Below the pieces are notes generated by a model. It searched no databases. It was not told where the DNA came from and saw nothing but the letters and a program-made list of their open reading frames with translations. From Porphyra umbilicalis (Eukaryota; Rhodophyta; Bangiophyceae; Bangiales; Bangiaceae): DNA of 64,000 bases. This document shows, piece after piece, positions 23,330-32,847 of this stretch (its first letter is position 1; each line of letters begins with the position of its first letter). Made by a program: the position numbers and the translations under genes. The stretch spans positions 62,001 through 126,000 of the forward strand of contig KV918794.1 in NCBI GenBank assembly GCA_002049455.2. Direction: 5' to 3'.

Positions 23330-24538
23330 CCCCCCCGACCCCCCCGCCCCCCCCGCCCCCCCCCCCCGACACGGCCGGCATCCCCGCCTCCCGCGCCGCC
23401 GCCTCTGCCGCCGCCGCCCGCCGCGCCGCCGCCCGGCGGGCGGCGAGGAGCAGGGGCAGGGGCTTTGCCACCCCCTTGGGCGCCTTGCAGCCGAGCGCAA
23501 CCAGCCGCGCCGTCGCCACCGCCGCCCGCGTGCGCTTGTCAAGCGCCGTCACGCCGAGGGCGGTCACCTCCCGGCGGACGGATTGGACGTACGCGTCGGC
23601 GGTGACGGGCGGGCCGGCGGCGGGGGGGGGGGGGGGGGTGGGGGGGGGGGCCCCCGCCGCGGCGGCGGCGGCGGCGGCGCCGCCAGTGACGGCGGGGGGG
23701 GGGGGGGGGGGCGCCGACCGCCTTGCCGCGCCGCCGCCGGCGGGGCGGCGGGCGGGTGTCGGGGGGGGCGACAATGACCTCGGGGGGGGGGCGCCCGCCG
23801 CCGACGGCGTTGGGGTGGGTGCCCCGCCCGCCGACGCTGCCGTCGCCGCCGCTACGGACGCTGCCGCCATTGTCGCCAGGAGCACTGTCGCTGCCGCTGT
23901 CGCTGCCGCTGCCGCTGTCGCTGCCGCTGCCGCTGTCGCTGTCGCTGTCGCTGCCGCCGCCGCCGCCCCCGTCGCCCCCGTCCCCGTCGCTACGGCCCAC
24001 GGCGGGGGCACGGCCACGGCGCAGCGCCGCCGCCGCACCCGCCGCCGCACCCGCCGCGGCGCCCGACCCGCCGACGGCGCCGACGCCCGGCGGCGGCCGC
24101 CCCGCCCGCGCCGCCACATCCGCCGAGGGCGGGGGCAGGAGGAGGGACCCGGCCGACGCGAGCAACTCGGCGGCCGTGTGGGTTGACGGCGGCGGCGGCG
24201 CCGGCGGCGGCGGCGGGGGGGGGGGGGGGGGGGGGGGCGCCCCCGACGCCGCGACCGGCGGCGACCGGCGGCGGCGGCGGCGGCGGAGGGGGGGGGGGGG
24301 GAGCCCCCTGGCAGCGGGGAGCGGCCCCGCTTGACCGACCGCCGGCGGGCACGCCCGTCGGGCCCCCCGCCGCACGCGTCGGGGGTGGTGGCGGAGCGCG
24401 GCGCGGCCGCCGCCGCCGCCGCCGCCGCCGCGCCGCGGGGGCGGCCGGTGAGGCGGGCGGCGACGGCGGCTTCGGCGGCGGCCAGCTCCGCATCCTCCTC
24501 GTCCGAGGGGGGGCGTAGTAGGGTAGGAGGTCCGCCAT
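23330..24538 (-). CDS. Probable DUF4602 (C1orf131-like) nucleolar protein, frame-shifted at homopolymers
   Basis: The start is MADLLPYYAP at 24538. After a short C run the frame moves to PSDEEDAELAAAEAAVAARL, an acidic helical segment. A Ser/Asp/Gly-rich acidic tract of the kind CK2 phosphorylates lies at 23880-23950. The C-terminal conserved block at about 23410-23600 reads VTALGVTALDKRTR, then RLVALGCKAPKG and a basic helix. This fits the DUF4602 pattern (V..LGI.g..K + LGAkpPK + basic helix) known from human C1orf131, a component of the small-subunit processome; I made this match from memory. Much of the rest is Pro/Arg/Ala-rich. Several long G/C runs break the frame, and the stop could not be placed. 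Confidence 0.5.
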
Positions 24539-24545
24539 GGTCGGG

Positions 24546-24576
<31 letters not shown>

Positions 24577-24766
24577 GGCGGGGGGCTCGTCGACCCGCCG
24601 AGCGGGCGGGGGAGCCGCGGGCCGCGCGCGTCTGCGGCGTCGAGCGGGCGTGCCGACGGTCGAGGCGGGTGGTACGGACGACGGCGGTGCCGAAAAAGGA
24701 AACCCTGCAATCTTTTGGCACGGCGGGTTCACCGGCCACCGGCTGCAGTGGTCATGGATGAATAGC

Positions 24767-24774
24767 CGCTCCTT
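24767..24774. repeat. 8-bp target-site duplication, left (CGCTCCTT)
   Basis: It exactly matches 24-base-distant context logic for a hAT insertion: the same octamer CGCTCCTT flanks the 709-bp element on the right at 25484-25491. Eight bp is the standard hAT duplication length. Confidence 0.9.
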
Positions 24775-25483
24775 CATGGATGGCAAAGTTTCAAATTCTT
24801 GGCGGTGGACTTCGATTAATCTATCGATTAATTGAAAATCTATATTTTTTTGATTAATCGAACATTAATCGATCTGTTTATTCGGGTCTCTTCTTTGCCC
24901 AACGCCGACTGGAGCAACCGACGCCGAGGCAACCGTCGTCACCTGCTACCACCCAGCGTCCCCATCTGTACCACGAGAGCCCCCCGCCAGTATACCGGTC
25001 CCGCCGCCGATGCCCCCCACACCCCAACAGGCGCCACCACCGGGACAGCTGGCGCCCGCAGAGACGGCGCGGCCTGCGGAGGTGAGGAAGGCGCCGGCGC
25101 CGCATATAGAACCGGCTACCTCGCGTCTGACTGTTTCTGCTTCGCGACCGGCACGGGCCGCGCTCGCACTGGGGGCGGTCAGGCGGCGGTCGCGCCTGAA
25201 AAAGGCAGCAACCGCATCACTGCCGGCCGCCGTCGGCCACGAGGCGGCGCGCTGCCGCCCGTGCCACCTGGTAGTAGTCGACGAACGATGCCAGCGCCGA
25301 AAGCCAGTGCGATGGGGAGATGGTCGGCACAGCGTTAGCGACATTCCAGGTCGCCACCTCGCTGGCACCGCGATAAAATTGAAAAATGCAATAAATGCAT
25401 GAAATCGGCTCCTGATTAATCATCGATTGATCGCAGATTAATTCATTGGATAAAATGCAACGATTTCATCGTTGACATCCATG
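24775..25483. mobile_element. Non-autonomous hAT-superfamily element, copy 1 (709 bp)
   Basis: The ends are short imperfect inverted repeats: CATGGATGGCAA on the left, and CATGGATGTCAACG as the reverse complement of the right end. Just inside both ends are AT-rich subterminal blocks with repeated ATTAATCGA-type motifs (24817-24880 and 25405-25475), typical of hAT binding sites. Perfect 8-bp duplications (CGCTCCTT) flank it. The core is GC-rich with no transposase, so it must be moved in trans. A homologous copy with an identical 709-bp core length lies at 49019-51552. Perfect duplications suggest a fairly recent insertion. Confidence 0.92.
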
Positions 25484-25491
25484 CGCTCCTT
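25484..25491. repeat. 8-bp target-site duplication, right (CGCTCCTT)
   Basis: Right-hand partner of the octamer at 24767-24774, immediately after the CATCCATG end of the hAT element. Confidence 0.9.
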
Positions 25492-25667
25492 TGCTCCCAG
25501 AAGGGGGGGGCTTTCGGTTTGTACGTGATTCGACGGGGAAGCCGCCTTTGAAAGCGGTTGCTCGGCTGCACAAATCCCCCTCTCGGTCACAAAGCACCGT
25601 GGAGCCAATCGTGCGTCGCTCGCGTCACGCCCGTCCCTGCAGGTGCCCCCACGGGCCGACCGCCCCC

Positions 25668-26444
25668 CTAGCCGCTGCGCCTGAGCGCCACCGCCACCGC
25701 CACCGCCGCTGCCACCACCACTGGCAGCATGCGCCGCGCTTGGTGAGCGAGTGCCGCGTGGCGGACGCGGGCAAAAAAAGCAACCATCCCCCCCGCCGCG
25801 TTGACCCGCGGGTACGGCACGTCTGGCACGGGGAGGCCGAGGAACGCACAGAGGGGCGCCCACCCCGAGCCGAGCTCGTACACCAGCAGCCGCTCGGGGG
25901 GGATGGTCTTGACCACCGCCGCGTTGTGCGCCTCGTACGCCGCGACGCATGGCCCCTCGCGGAGCGCCCCGCCGGCGGCCAAATCCCACGCCCCAAAGAG
26001 CGGCCCAAACACGGCCCGCGTCGTCCACGCGCCGGCGGTGCGGAGGCGCGGCGCCGCCCACCCCCACCGCCGGACCTCGAGAAACATCAAGTTGATGACG
26101 CCGACCCAGGAGCGGAACCAGGCGCCCGACGGGCGGACGGCGAGGGCGATTTTGGCGTCGGGGAAGGCCGCCGCCAGTTCCGCATAGTAGATGCAGATGG
26201 GGAAGTCAACGGCGCCCGCGTAGCCCCGGTCGACGAGGAGCGCCTGCCAGTCGGGGTGGTCGGGGCGGGTCGGGTCTTTGGACGTGGCGTCCCAGGCGTC
26301 GAGGTCGGCAGGGGAGGGCGCAGGGGGGCGAGGGATGAGGATGGACTCCATGTGATAGATGGGCGCATTGTAGAGGATCTCCAGGGCGGTCTTGAGCGAG
26401 AGTGTACTCGTGCGGCCGTAGCCCGCGCCAATTACCTTGACCAT
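25668..26444 (-). CDS. Sulfotransferase-family P-loop protein (Sulfotransfer_4 type) with C-terminal hydrophobic tail
   Basis: 258 aa from the ATG at 26444. It begins KVIGAGYGRTSTLSLKTALE, the PAPS-binding-type loop typical of the Sulfotransfer_4 family common in fungi and algae. This is followed by the family blocks YHME, a variable hydrophilic stretch, VDFPICIYYAEL, FPDAKIALAVRPSGAWFRSW, HNAAVVKTIPPERLLVYELGSGW, PLCAFLGLPVPDVPYPRVN. Family members are annotated as sulfotransferases, but activity is rarely shown. The last ~20 residues form a hydrophobic stretch (VVVAAAVAVAVA) after RRM and before RRSG, which could be a C-terminal membrane anchor. The leader upstream of the ATG is C/T-rich on the minus strand. 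The hAT element sits about 180 bp downstream of the stop. Confidence 0.8.
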   Translation of the reverse strand: MVKVIGAGYGRTSTLSLKTALEILYNAPIYHMESILIPRPPAPSPADLDAWDATSKDPTRPDHPDWQALLVDRGYAGAVDFPICIYYAELAAAFPDAKIALAVRPSGAWFRSWVGVINLMFLEVRRWGWAAPRLRTAGAWTTRAVFGPLFGAWDLAAGGALREGPCVAAYEAHNAAVVKTIPPERLLVYELGSGWAPLCAFLGLPVPDVPYPRVNAAGGMVAFFARVRHAALAHQARRMLPVVVAAAVAVAVALRRSG

Positions 26445-27167
26445 CGTGCCCGGCAGGGAGGGAAGGTTGAGGAGAGGGAAGACTGGGGGATGGGAGGGAA
26501 ATGGGGTAGTGGAGAAGGGGGACAGGATGAAAGACGGGGGAGGGGAAACGGAGCACCCTTGGAACAGGGAACGCGCCAAGCGGCCAGTGGGGGCCGTGTG
26601 TTTGGGCTTCGTGTCTGGCGGCAGAGGCGGTGTGTGGGGAAGCGGTTGCCTGGCGTCGGGTTCGCCATGTGTCGTCGGTGTTTGCTACGTTCTAGAGCTC
26701 ACCTGAATCTGACACCCAGCTGAAGCTGGGCAAGGTCCGTGCCGACTGGCTGTAGACGCACCAGGCTGTAACTGAGATCGGCACTCGCTGTTCAGGCTGC
26801 CGGGCAGGAGCTCCCGCACTCTGGCTAAATTAATGCGGGGGTGCGCCCTTCAATGCCCGCAAGCGCGCGCTCGCGCGGGCCAAAGCCACGCAGAACAGCT
26901 CCGCCCGCCCGACGAGGCCCCCCCTACGAGCTGTTCGGCGCCTGCAGCCGCCCAGGCGCCCTCCCTGCGGCCTCCCAGGGGCGCCGGGCGCGCACACAAG
27001 CAGCCGATCGTGGACACGCTTTGACAGCAGCCCAATCTCCCTTCAGACAAGCAGTCGAGCGCACGAGCTGGACAGGTATTAATATGTACCGCACCTGCGC
27101 TCGGCTGATTTTCCCCATTCCTCATATGTGCGACAACTGAATCCGTATTCGGGTCAGAACCCTGGAC
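26445..27167. other. Divergent intergenic region
   Basis: It lies between the sulfotransferase-like gene (-) and the kinase-like gene (+) and should hold both promoters. The first ~120 bp are purine-rich on the plus strand (pyrimidine leader for the minus gene). I see no TATA box at a convincing distance, no RNA gene and no repeat. Confidence 0.4.
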
Positions 27168-28562
27168 TTGTCAACAGTAAATATGGATTTCACAGCGCAC
27201 TTCGTGGTCGCCGTTGCCGCCCACGCGTCGACCGGTCTCGCAGCGGCGTCGACGACCGCCGACGCGGCTGCGGCAGCGGCGGCGGCTGCGCTGACGCTGC
27301 CACCGCGCCGCATCGCCCAACGACGACGTCGTCATTACGAAACCCAAGCTGTTGGCGGCGGGCGTGCTCGTGGGGAAGCTCCGGGCCTCCCCGCCTCCCC
27401 TTCACCAAGAATGGACACCTTCAGCGAGGTGGCGGGGGACGCCGTGCCGCCGCAATGGCAGCTGATCGACTGCACGCCGTCCTTGTCTCTACACGGTCGG
27501 ATCTGGACCTCCCACTCTTTTCAGCTGAGGAAGCGACCGAAGGACGGCTACAACGAAGGCAGTGACGGTGGTCCCGTCTACGATCTCATGGTTTGCTTCA
27601 ATCCTGACGTCCCGGATGCTGTGGAAAACCCACTCATGGATGCCCTCTACGTCTGCACGGACCTGGAGGCGGACGAATTGATTTTTGACAGGAAAGCCCT
27701 GAGGGCCGCGTCGCGCGCGATCCTTTCCTTCCTATTTGCGCACGAGCACCTGTGGGCCGACCAACCGCCAGAGCTGGTCCCAGCCAACCCCGGAGCTGGT
27801 GACCGCCCGCCTCGACTCCTTGTGCGGCGTGAACTCCGCTCCACGTCGTCGGGCGCCGTGGAGGCCGTGCCGCATTCGCTACCGGTGCGGGACCCCGCGG
27901 TGGTCTACCAAACGGGGCCTATTCCCAACCTGTACCCCGGTGTGCCTGTCGTGTGTCCGTCACAACTGGTACGGCTGCGCGGTCTTGGGCCCCGCTTCGA
28001 CGGCGTTCGCGTCGCGGCAGACGGCGGCGGCGGCGGTGGCGGCGGCGGTGGCGGCGGCGGCGACGGCGACGGCAACGGCGGCGGTTTGCGCGAGCTCGTG
28101 CATAAGACTTATCCCGCGTGTTGGACAACCGATTGGTTGAAAAATGAGGTCGGCAAGTTGTGGAAGCTTGACCACCCCTCCGTCGTCAAGCTAGCCGCCG
28201 TCGTTGTGGTCGCGGAGGACCCGGATGGCCCTGTCGCCTCCATTCTCCTTGAGCTCGTGCCAGGAAAGTCACTAGCCGACGTGACTACCGCCACGGCCGA
28301 GCAGAAGCGGACGTGGACTGCTCAGCTGCGCGACGCGCTGGCCCACATCCACAGCCGCGGCTGTGTTTGGGGCGACGCCAAGCCCCACAACATCATTGTT
28401 CACGAGTCGTCGGGTGCTCTGGTCCTTATTGATTTTGAAGGCGGCCACACGCCGTCGTGGGTGTCGTGGCGCAACTCGGATTCCAAGGAGGGCGACGCCC
28501 AGGGCGCAGAAGCCATCGAGCTCTTCATCGACGCCTTGCCGACCCTGCCACCGGATTTCTAG
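27168..28562 (+). CDS. Atypical protein kinase-like protein with GDxKPxN catalytic loop
   Basis: 464 aa from the first ATG; the ATG at 27411 (MDTFSEV) is an equally good start because the 81 residues before it are low complexity. Residues ~100-300 are a unique N-terminal region (WQLIDCTPSLSL, YDLMVCFNPDVP), then a Gly run, then a compact kinase fold: lysine in VHKTYP near 312, Glu in LKNEVGKL, catalytic loop VWGDAKPHNII near 401 with Asp and Asn in place but WGD for HRD, and IDFEGG near 421 with DFE for DFG. It ends soon after with DAQGAEAIELF. The WGDxKPxN/DFxGG arrangement is that of kinase-like proteins abundant in fungi. The key Lys, Glu and two Asp are present, so catalysis is possible. 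Substrate unknown. Confidence 0.75.
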   Translation: MSTVNMDFTAHFVVAVAAHASTGLAAASTTADAAAAAAAAALTLPPRRIAQRRRRHYETQAVGGGRARGEAPGLPASPSPRMDTFSEVAGDAVPPQWQLIDCTPSLSLHGRIWTSHSFQLRKRPKDGYNEGSDGGPVYDLMVCFNPDVPDAVENPLMDALYVCTDLEADELIFDRKALRAASRAILSFLFAHEHLWADQPPELVPANPGAGDRPPRLLVRRELRSTSSGAVEAVPHSLPVRDPAVVYQTGPIPNLYPGVPVVCPSQLVRLRGLGPRFDGVRVAADGGGGGGGGGGGGGDGDGNGGGLRELVHKTYPACWTTDWLKNEVGKLWKLDHPSVVKLAAVVVVAEDPDGPVASILLELVPGKSLADVTTATAEQKRTWTAQLRDALAHIHSRGCVWGDAKPHNIIVHESSGALVLIDFEGGHTPSWVSWRNSDSKEGDAQGAEAIELFIDALPTLPPDF

Positions 28563-29203
28563 CCTATGGGCGTGCTTGTGTGTTTGTGCGTGTGCGGGGG
28601 TTGGCGGCGTGGTCTTGTCGTGGCTGAGGAGGGACTATATTCACAGTGGGTGGTGCTGTGCCGAGGGTCGATTGTGGGCCGGAAACGCGCTGAATGCGGT
28701 GATCACATCTCGACAAGAACAGGAGGCCTTCGAATGCCGCGCCGAGTCGACGGGGACAAGTCGTCTGGCCCGCGACTAAATCCGCCCCGCACGTGCGACT
28801 TAGATATGACGTGTCACGCCCGCGGCTCACGACCAGTTCTCGTGCTCGCTGGACCAATGGGAACCGTGGGGGTCGATTCAAGTAGATCCCCTGCACTCTC
28901 GGTGCCATCGCGGCAGCTGATCGGCCGCCGGTCGGCGCCATCACGGCAAATTCCGGACGCACCCGGCTGATCGCCGGCGTCCGTCCGCAGTGGGAAAGAC
29001 CCCCTCCGTGTCGTCATCGAGGCTGGCCGCCACGGCGCTGTTGCCGCTGCTGACTGCCGGCTGCTCTTTGCAACTTAGCCGCTTGCCTGACGACGCCCGC
29101 TGCTCTGTCGGCTCCACCCTCTGGGCCACCTATCGACATCCTTTCCCAAGTGTGTTCCTCTGCTGCGCTTCCTGCTACCCGTCGTCTACCCCCCCCCGCC
29201 ACC
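28563..29203. other. Tandem-gene spacer with PGDH leader
   Basis: 3' flank of the kinase-like gene (T/G-rich just after the stop) followed by the PGDH promoter. The ~60 bp before the PGDH ATG are C/T-rich and end CCGCCACC-ATG. No other feature is seen. Confidence 0.4.
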
Positions 29204-30592
29204 ATGCTCGGCCAGTCGAGCGGCTCCCGCACCCGCGCGTCGTCGTCGCCGGCGCCGTCGCCCGGCAGCATGGTCGTCGGTACCCCCCCCCCCGCGTCGT
29301 CCTTGATGGAGCGCATGACGCTCGGCTCTGGCGGCGTCTCGCGGCTGTCCACGTCGCCGCCTGCTGACACGCAGTTTTCCTTCCCCAAGGCCAAAATCGA
29401 GGTGTTGCTGCTCGAAAACATCCACTCGTCGGCGGTGGAGATGTTTGAGGCGGAGGGCTTTAACATTCGCACCATCTCCAAGGCGCTCTCCGAGGCGGAG
29501 CTCGTGCAGGCCATGGAGGCGGTGCACATCCTCGGCCTCCGCTCCAAGTCCAAGGTCACCCCGGCGGTGCTCGCCGCCGCCCCGCGCCTCATGGCCGTTG
29601 GCTGCTTTTGCATCGGGACGGACCAGGTGGACCTTGGCTTGACAGAGATGCGCGGCATCCCCGTCTTCAACGCCCCCTTCTCCAACACCCGCAGTGTCGC
29701 GGAGCTGGTGCTCGCCGAGGTCATTGCGCTGTCCCGGCGGCTCGGCGATGTGTCCGCCTCGATGCACCAAGGGGTGTGGAACAAGTCCGCGTCGGGCTGC
29801 TACGAGGTGCGCGGCAAGACGCTGGGCATTGTCGGGTATGGCCACATTGGCTCCCAGCTGTCCATCCTCGCCGAGGCGCTCGGCATGAACGTCATCTACT
29901 GGGACGTGGTTCCCGTACTCGGCCTCTCCCGCACGGTGGCATGCGAGTCCCTGGAGGACCTCCTCAGCAAGGCCGACTTTGTGACGCTGCACGTGCCCCG
30001 CTCGGACGCGACGCGCAACATGATTGGCGCGCCGCAGCTGGCGGCGATGAAGGAGGGCGCCTTCCTCATCAATGCCAGCCGGGGGACGGTCGTCGACCTC
30101 AACGCGCTTGCCGACGCGCTTCGGTCGGGGCACCTCGGCGGCGCGGCGGTGGATGTGTACCCGACCGAGCCGGCCAAGAACGGGCCGGGCTTCGAGTCCC
30201 CACTGCGGGGGCTTCCCAACGTGCTGCTGACGCCGCACATTGGCGGTAGCACCGTCGAGGCGCAGCACATGATTGGGCGGGAGGTCGCCACGAGCCTCAT
30301 CCGGTACGTCAATGAGGGCACGACGCTGGCGAGCGTCAACTTCCCGACCTTGGAGATGCCGTTTAGCTCTGGCACGCACCGCATCCTAAACGTGCACCGC
30401 AACGTGCCGGGCGTACTCCGCGACATCAACGTCATCTTTGCGGAGCAATCGGCCAACGTGCGGACGCAAGTGCTCGGGACGAGCAAGGAAATTGGCTACC
30501 TGATCGTCGACGTGGACCGGTACCACTCGGATGAGACCAAGAAGGCTATCTCGGACCTCGAGACAAGTATCAAGACGCGGATTTTGTATTGA
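29204..30592 (+). CDS. PGDH: D-3-phosphoglycerate dehydrogenase, SerA/Ser3 type with C-terminal ACT domain
   Basis: 462 aa. It catalyses the first step of the phosphorylated serine pathway, oxidising 3-phosphoglycerate with NAD+. Start at CCGCCACC-ATG (29204). A ~60-residue Ser/Pro-rich N-terminal extension precedes the substrate domain (KIEVLLLENIHSSA). The NAD-binding loop GIVGYGHIGSQL is near residue 211, catalytic Arg in INASRGT near 291, Glu in VYPTEP near 320 and His in TPHIGGST near 345. The last ~75 residues are an ACT domain (NVPGVLRDINVIF ... GYLIVDVD), matching the short bacterial/yeast form rather than the plant form with an extra ASB domain. The extension is not a convincing plastid transit peptide, so compartment is undecided. 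The single frame is unbroken. Confidence 0.92.
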   Translation: MLGQSSGSRTRASSSPAPSPGSMVVGTPPPASSLMERMTLGSGGVSRLSTSPPADTQFSFPKAKIEVLLLENIHSSAVEMFEAEGFNIRTISKALSEAELVQAMEAVHILGLRSKSKVTPAVLAAAPRLMAVGCFCIGTDQVDLGLTEMRGIPVFNAPFSNTRSVAELVLAEVIALSRRLGDVSASMHQGVWNKSASGCYEVRGKTLGIVGYGHIGSQLSILAEALGMNVIYWDVVPVLGLSRTVACESLEDLLSKADFVTLHVPRSDATRNMIGAPQLAAMKEGAFLINASRGTVVDLNALADALRSGHLGGAAVDVYPTEPAKNGPGFESPLRGLPNVLLTPHIGGSTVEAQHMIGREVATSLIRYVNEGTTLASVNFPTLEMPFSSGTHRILNVHRNVPGVLRDINVIFAEQSANVRTQVLGTSKEIGYLIVDVDRYHSDETKKAISDLETSIKTRILY

Positions 30593-30882
30593 GGAGTGGG
30601 GGGGGAGGGGGGCGCTGTGCGTTGGTTGCGGGTGCGTAGGCGAGAGTAGGGAGAGGGAGAGGGGGCACTGACCGCTTGTGGCAGGTGTGGGGCCCCTTTT
30701 GTCTTCTTCAATACTTTTTTTTGTGGTCCTGATGAGTAACGTAGGGGGCAGGGTGTGCAGCACTGTCCAATCGCTCCTCACCGTGGGTCGAAGCTGGTGT
30801 CTGCTGCTCGCGCCCATGTACCCTATTCGCTTCACTTGACAAGCTGACTGCGTGAGGAGGTAAAACAACACGACCCGTGGCT

Positions 30883-32274
30883 TTATGCTGTTGCCGGCTC
30901 GTTGGCCATCTCCTCCAGCTGCTCCTGCTGGTCGGCAAAGATGCACGCCTGGATCATGTCGTCAATGTCCCCCTCCAGAAAGGCGTTGAGCGAAAAGTTC
31001 CGCCCGAGCCGGTGGTCGCTCACCCGCGAGTCCTTGTAGTTGTACGTCCGGATCTTCTCCGACCGCGCGCCCGTCCCGACCTGCGCCCTCCTCCGGCCAC
31101 TGACCTCTGCATTGTGCGCTTCCAGTTCCAGCTCGTACAGCTTGGCGCGGAGGATTTGCATGGCGAGCTCCCGGTTCTTAAGCTGGCTCCGCTCCTGCGT
31201 GCAAAACACGCGGATGCCCGTCGGCTTGTGCATCAGGTCGACGGCCGTTTCGACCTTGTTGACGTTTTGGCCGCCCGACCCGCCCGACCGCGTCGTTGAG
31301 ATGTCCACATCCTTCATGTCAATCTTCACGTCGACCTCGTCGACTTCGGGCATGATGGCGACGGTGGAGGTGGAGGTGTGCACGCGGCCCTGCGACTCGG
31401 TGGCGGGCACCCGCTGCACCCGGTGCACGCCCGCCTCGTACTTGAGTTTCGAGTAGACGGCGTCGCCCGTCACTTCCAAGACACACTCCTTGACGCCGCC
31501 CGCCTCGCTCAGCGACTCGGAGACGGTAGAGACGCGCCAGGACATGGCCTCGGCATACTTGGTGTATACGCGGACCAGGTCTGACGCCCAGATGCCCGCC
31601 TCGTCTCCGCCCGTGCCCGCCCGGATTTCGAGCATGCAGTTCTTCTCGTCGTTGGGGTCCTTGGGCAACAGGAGCACCTTGAGGCGGCTTTCCAGCTCCT
31701 CAATAACCTCTTCCAGCTCAGACACCTCTGCCCGCGCCATTTCCCGCATCTCCGCGTCGTCGCCCGCATCGGAAAACAGCTCCCTCGCCTCCTTGAGCTG
31801 CTCGTTGGAGCTCAGCCACTCCTCATAGGCCTCCACGACGGGCTCGAGCGTCGCCCGCACCTTGGACAGCCGCATGAGCTCCCGCGCGTCGTTGCACACG
31901 TCGGGGTCGGCCAGCTGCCTGTCGAGGTTCTCAAAGGTGTCCCGCGTAGTGTCAAGCTTGCGAATGAGGGAGGCTGTCGCACTGCCGCCCGACGACCCGT
32001 TCTTCGCGTCAGTGGCCATGCGGGGCGCCACGCCGCGCTGTCGGGGGGTGGCCGGCGCCGCGGCCGACGAGCCACGGTGCGCGATGGTAGCACCATTGAA
32101 AATGCAGGAGGAAGAGGCCAGCACACGAGAGGGTCGGGTGGTCGCAACAGGGGCCAAGCTGGCAGGGGCCGAGCACAAGCCAGCGCGCGGCGGCGGGGCG
32201 ACGGGTCCCCCACAGACGGCCAAGCCGGCAAAGGCAAGTGGCTGGAGACCAGAGACAGAAGATTGAATTTTCAT
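30883..32274 (-). CDS. prfA: Organellar peptide chain release factor 1 (RF1), probably plastid
   Basis: 463 aa from the ATG at 32274 (MKIQSSVSG); an ATG 17 codons upstream (32325) is also in frame. Class I release factor that reads UAA/UAG and triggers peptidyl-tRNA hydrolysis. The first ~100 residues are Ala/Ser/Pro/Arg-rich with few acidic residues, as in a transit peptide. Then come a coiled-coil domain 1 (RELMRLSK ... [11 protein letters not shown]), the RF1 codon-reading tripeptide PAT in [16 protein letters not shown], the catalytic GGQ in [21 protein letters not shown] and the C-terminal [17 protein letters not shown] marks RF1 rather than RF2 (SPF). Plastid rather than mitochondrial is inferred from the long leader and bacterial-like sequence. 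It is convergent with PGDH, about 290 bp between stops. Confidence 0.9.
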   Translation of the reverse strand: MKIQSSVSGLQPLAFAGLAVCGGPVAPPPRAGLCSAPASLAPVATTRPSRVLASSSCIFNGATIAHRGSSAAAPATPRQRGVAPRMATDAKNGSSGGSATASLIRKLDTTRDTFENLDRQLADPDVCNDARELMRLSKVRATLEPVVEAYEEWLSSNEQLKEARELFSDAGDDAEMREMARAEVSELEEVIEELESRLKVLLLPKDPNDEKNCMLEIRAGTGGDEAGIWASDLVRVYTKYAEAMSWRVSTVSESLSEAGGVKECVLEVTGDAVYSKLKYEAGVHRVQRVPATESQGRVHTSTSTVAIMPEVDEVDVKIDMKDVDISTTRSGGSGGQNVNKVETAVDLMHKPTGIRVFCTQERSQLKNRELAMQILRAKLYELELEAHNAEVSGRRRAQVGTGARSEKIRTYNYKDSRVSDHRLGRNFSLNAFLEGDIDDMIQACIFADQQEQLEEMANEPATA

Positions 32275-32847
32275 AGTGAAGCTCGTTGGTGGAAGTGTAC
32301 AAGGGCGGGGTGGCTTGAAGAGCAAGGCGATGACGGCCCGCTACGGCAGTCGGCACGACGGCGGCGACGGCTGGTTTGTGGGTGGTCGCCACCACGACCG
32401 AGGCGTGTCCGGATCTCGGCGATCCTTGTGGTTAAGTGGCCTCCTTGCTTAAACAAGAGACATGCTGAATGTTCAAGATCGGGTCCATTTGTTATATTTC
32501 TCTTAGCTCGAAATACTGCGTGAATTTCCATAAAATGACACGTTCTAGCCGCGCTACGCCCTGCACGAGCTGGGGAGGAGACGCACATGGCGACGATCGC
32601 AAAGGATTGTCGGCCATGACGGGACACACTGTGCCATCACCAGCAACTGGAAAGACATGCAGAATAAGCCGAGCATGCCCGATGGGCCCATGTGCAACAC
32701 AGTTTCATTCATCGACAGACAAAACCACGCGACAAGAATCCAAGAAGAAAAAACTACATCGACCCCACAAGCCACAGTCCCTGGCTCAAAATGGTCACAT
32801 GGGTACCCCAGCCACACCAAACCCCACCCCACCTCTCTTTGTGTCGC
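32275..32847. other. Spacer between RF1 promoter and gamma-like gene 3' end
   Basis: It should hold the RF1 promoter and leader (minus strand) and the 3' untranslated region of the gamma-like gene. Moderately AT-rich near 32430-32560. No gene, RNA or repeat recognised. Confidence 0.35.
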
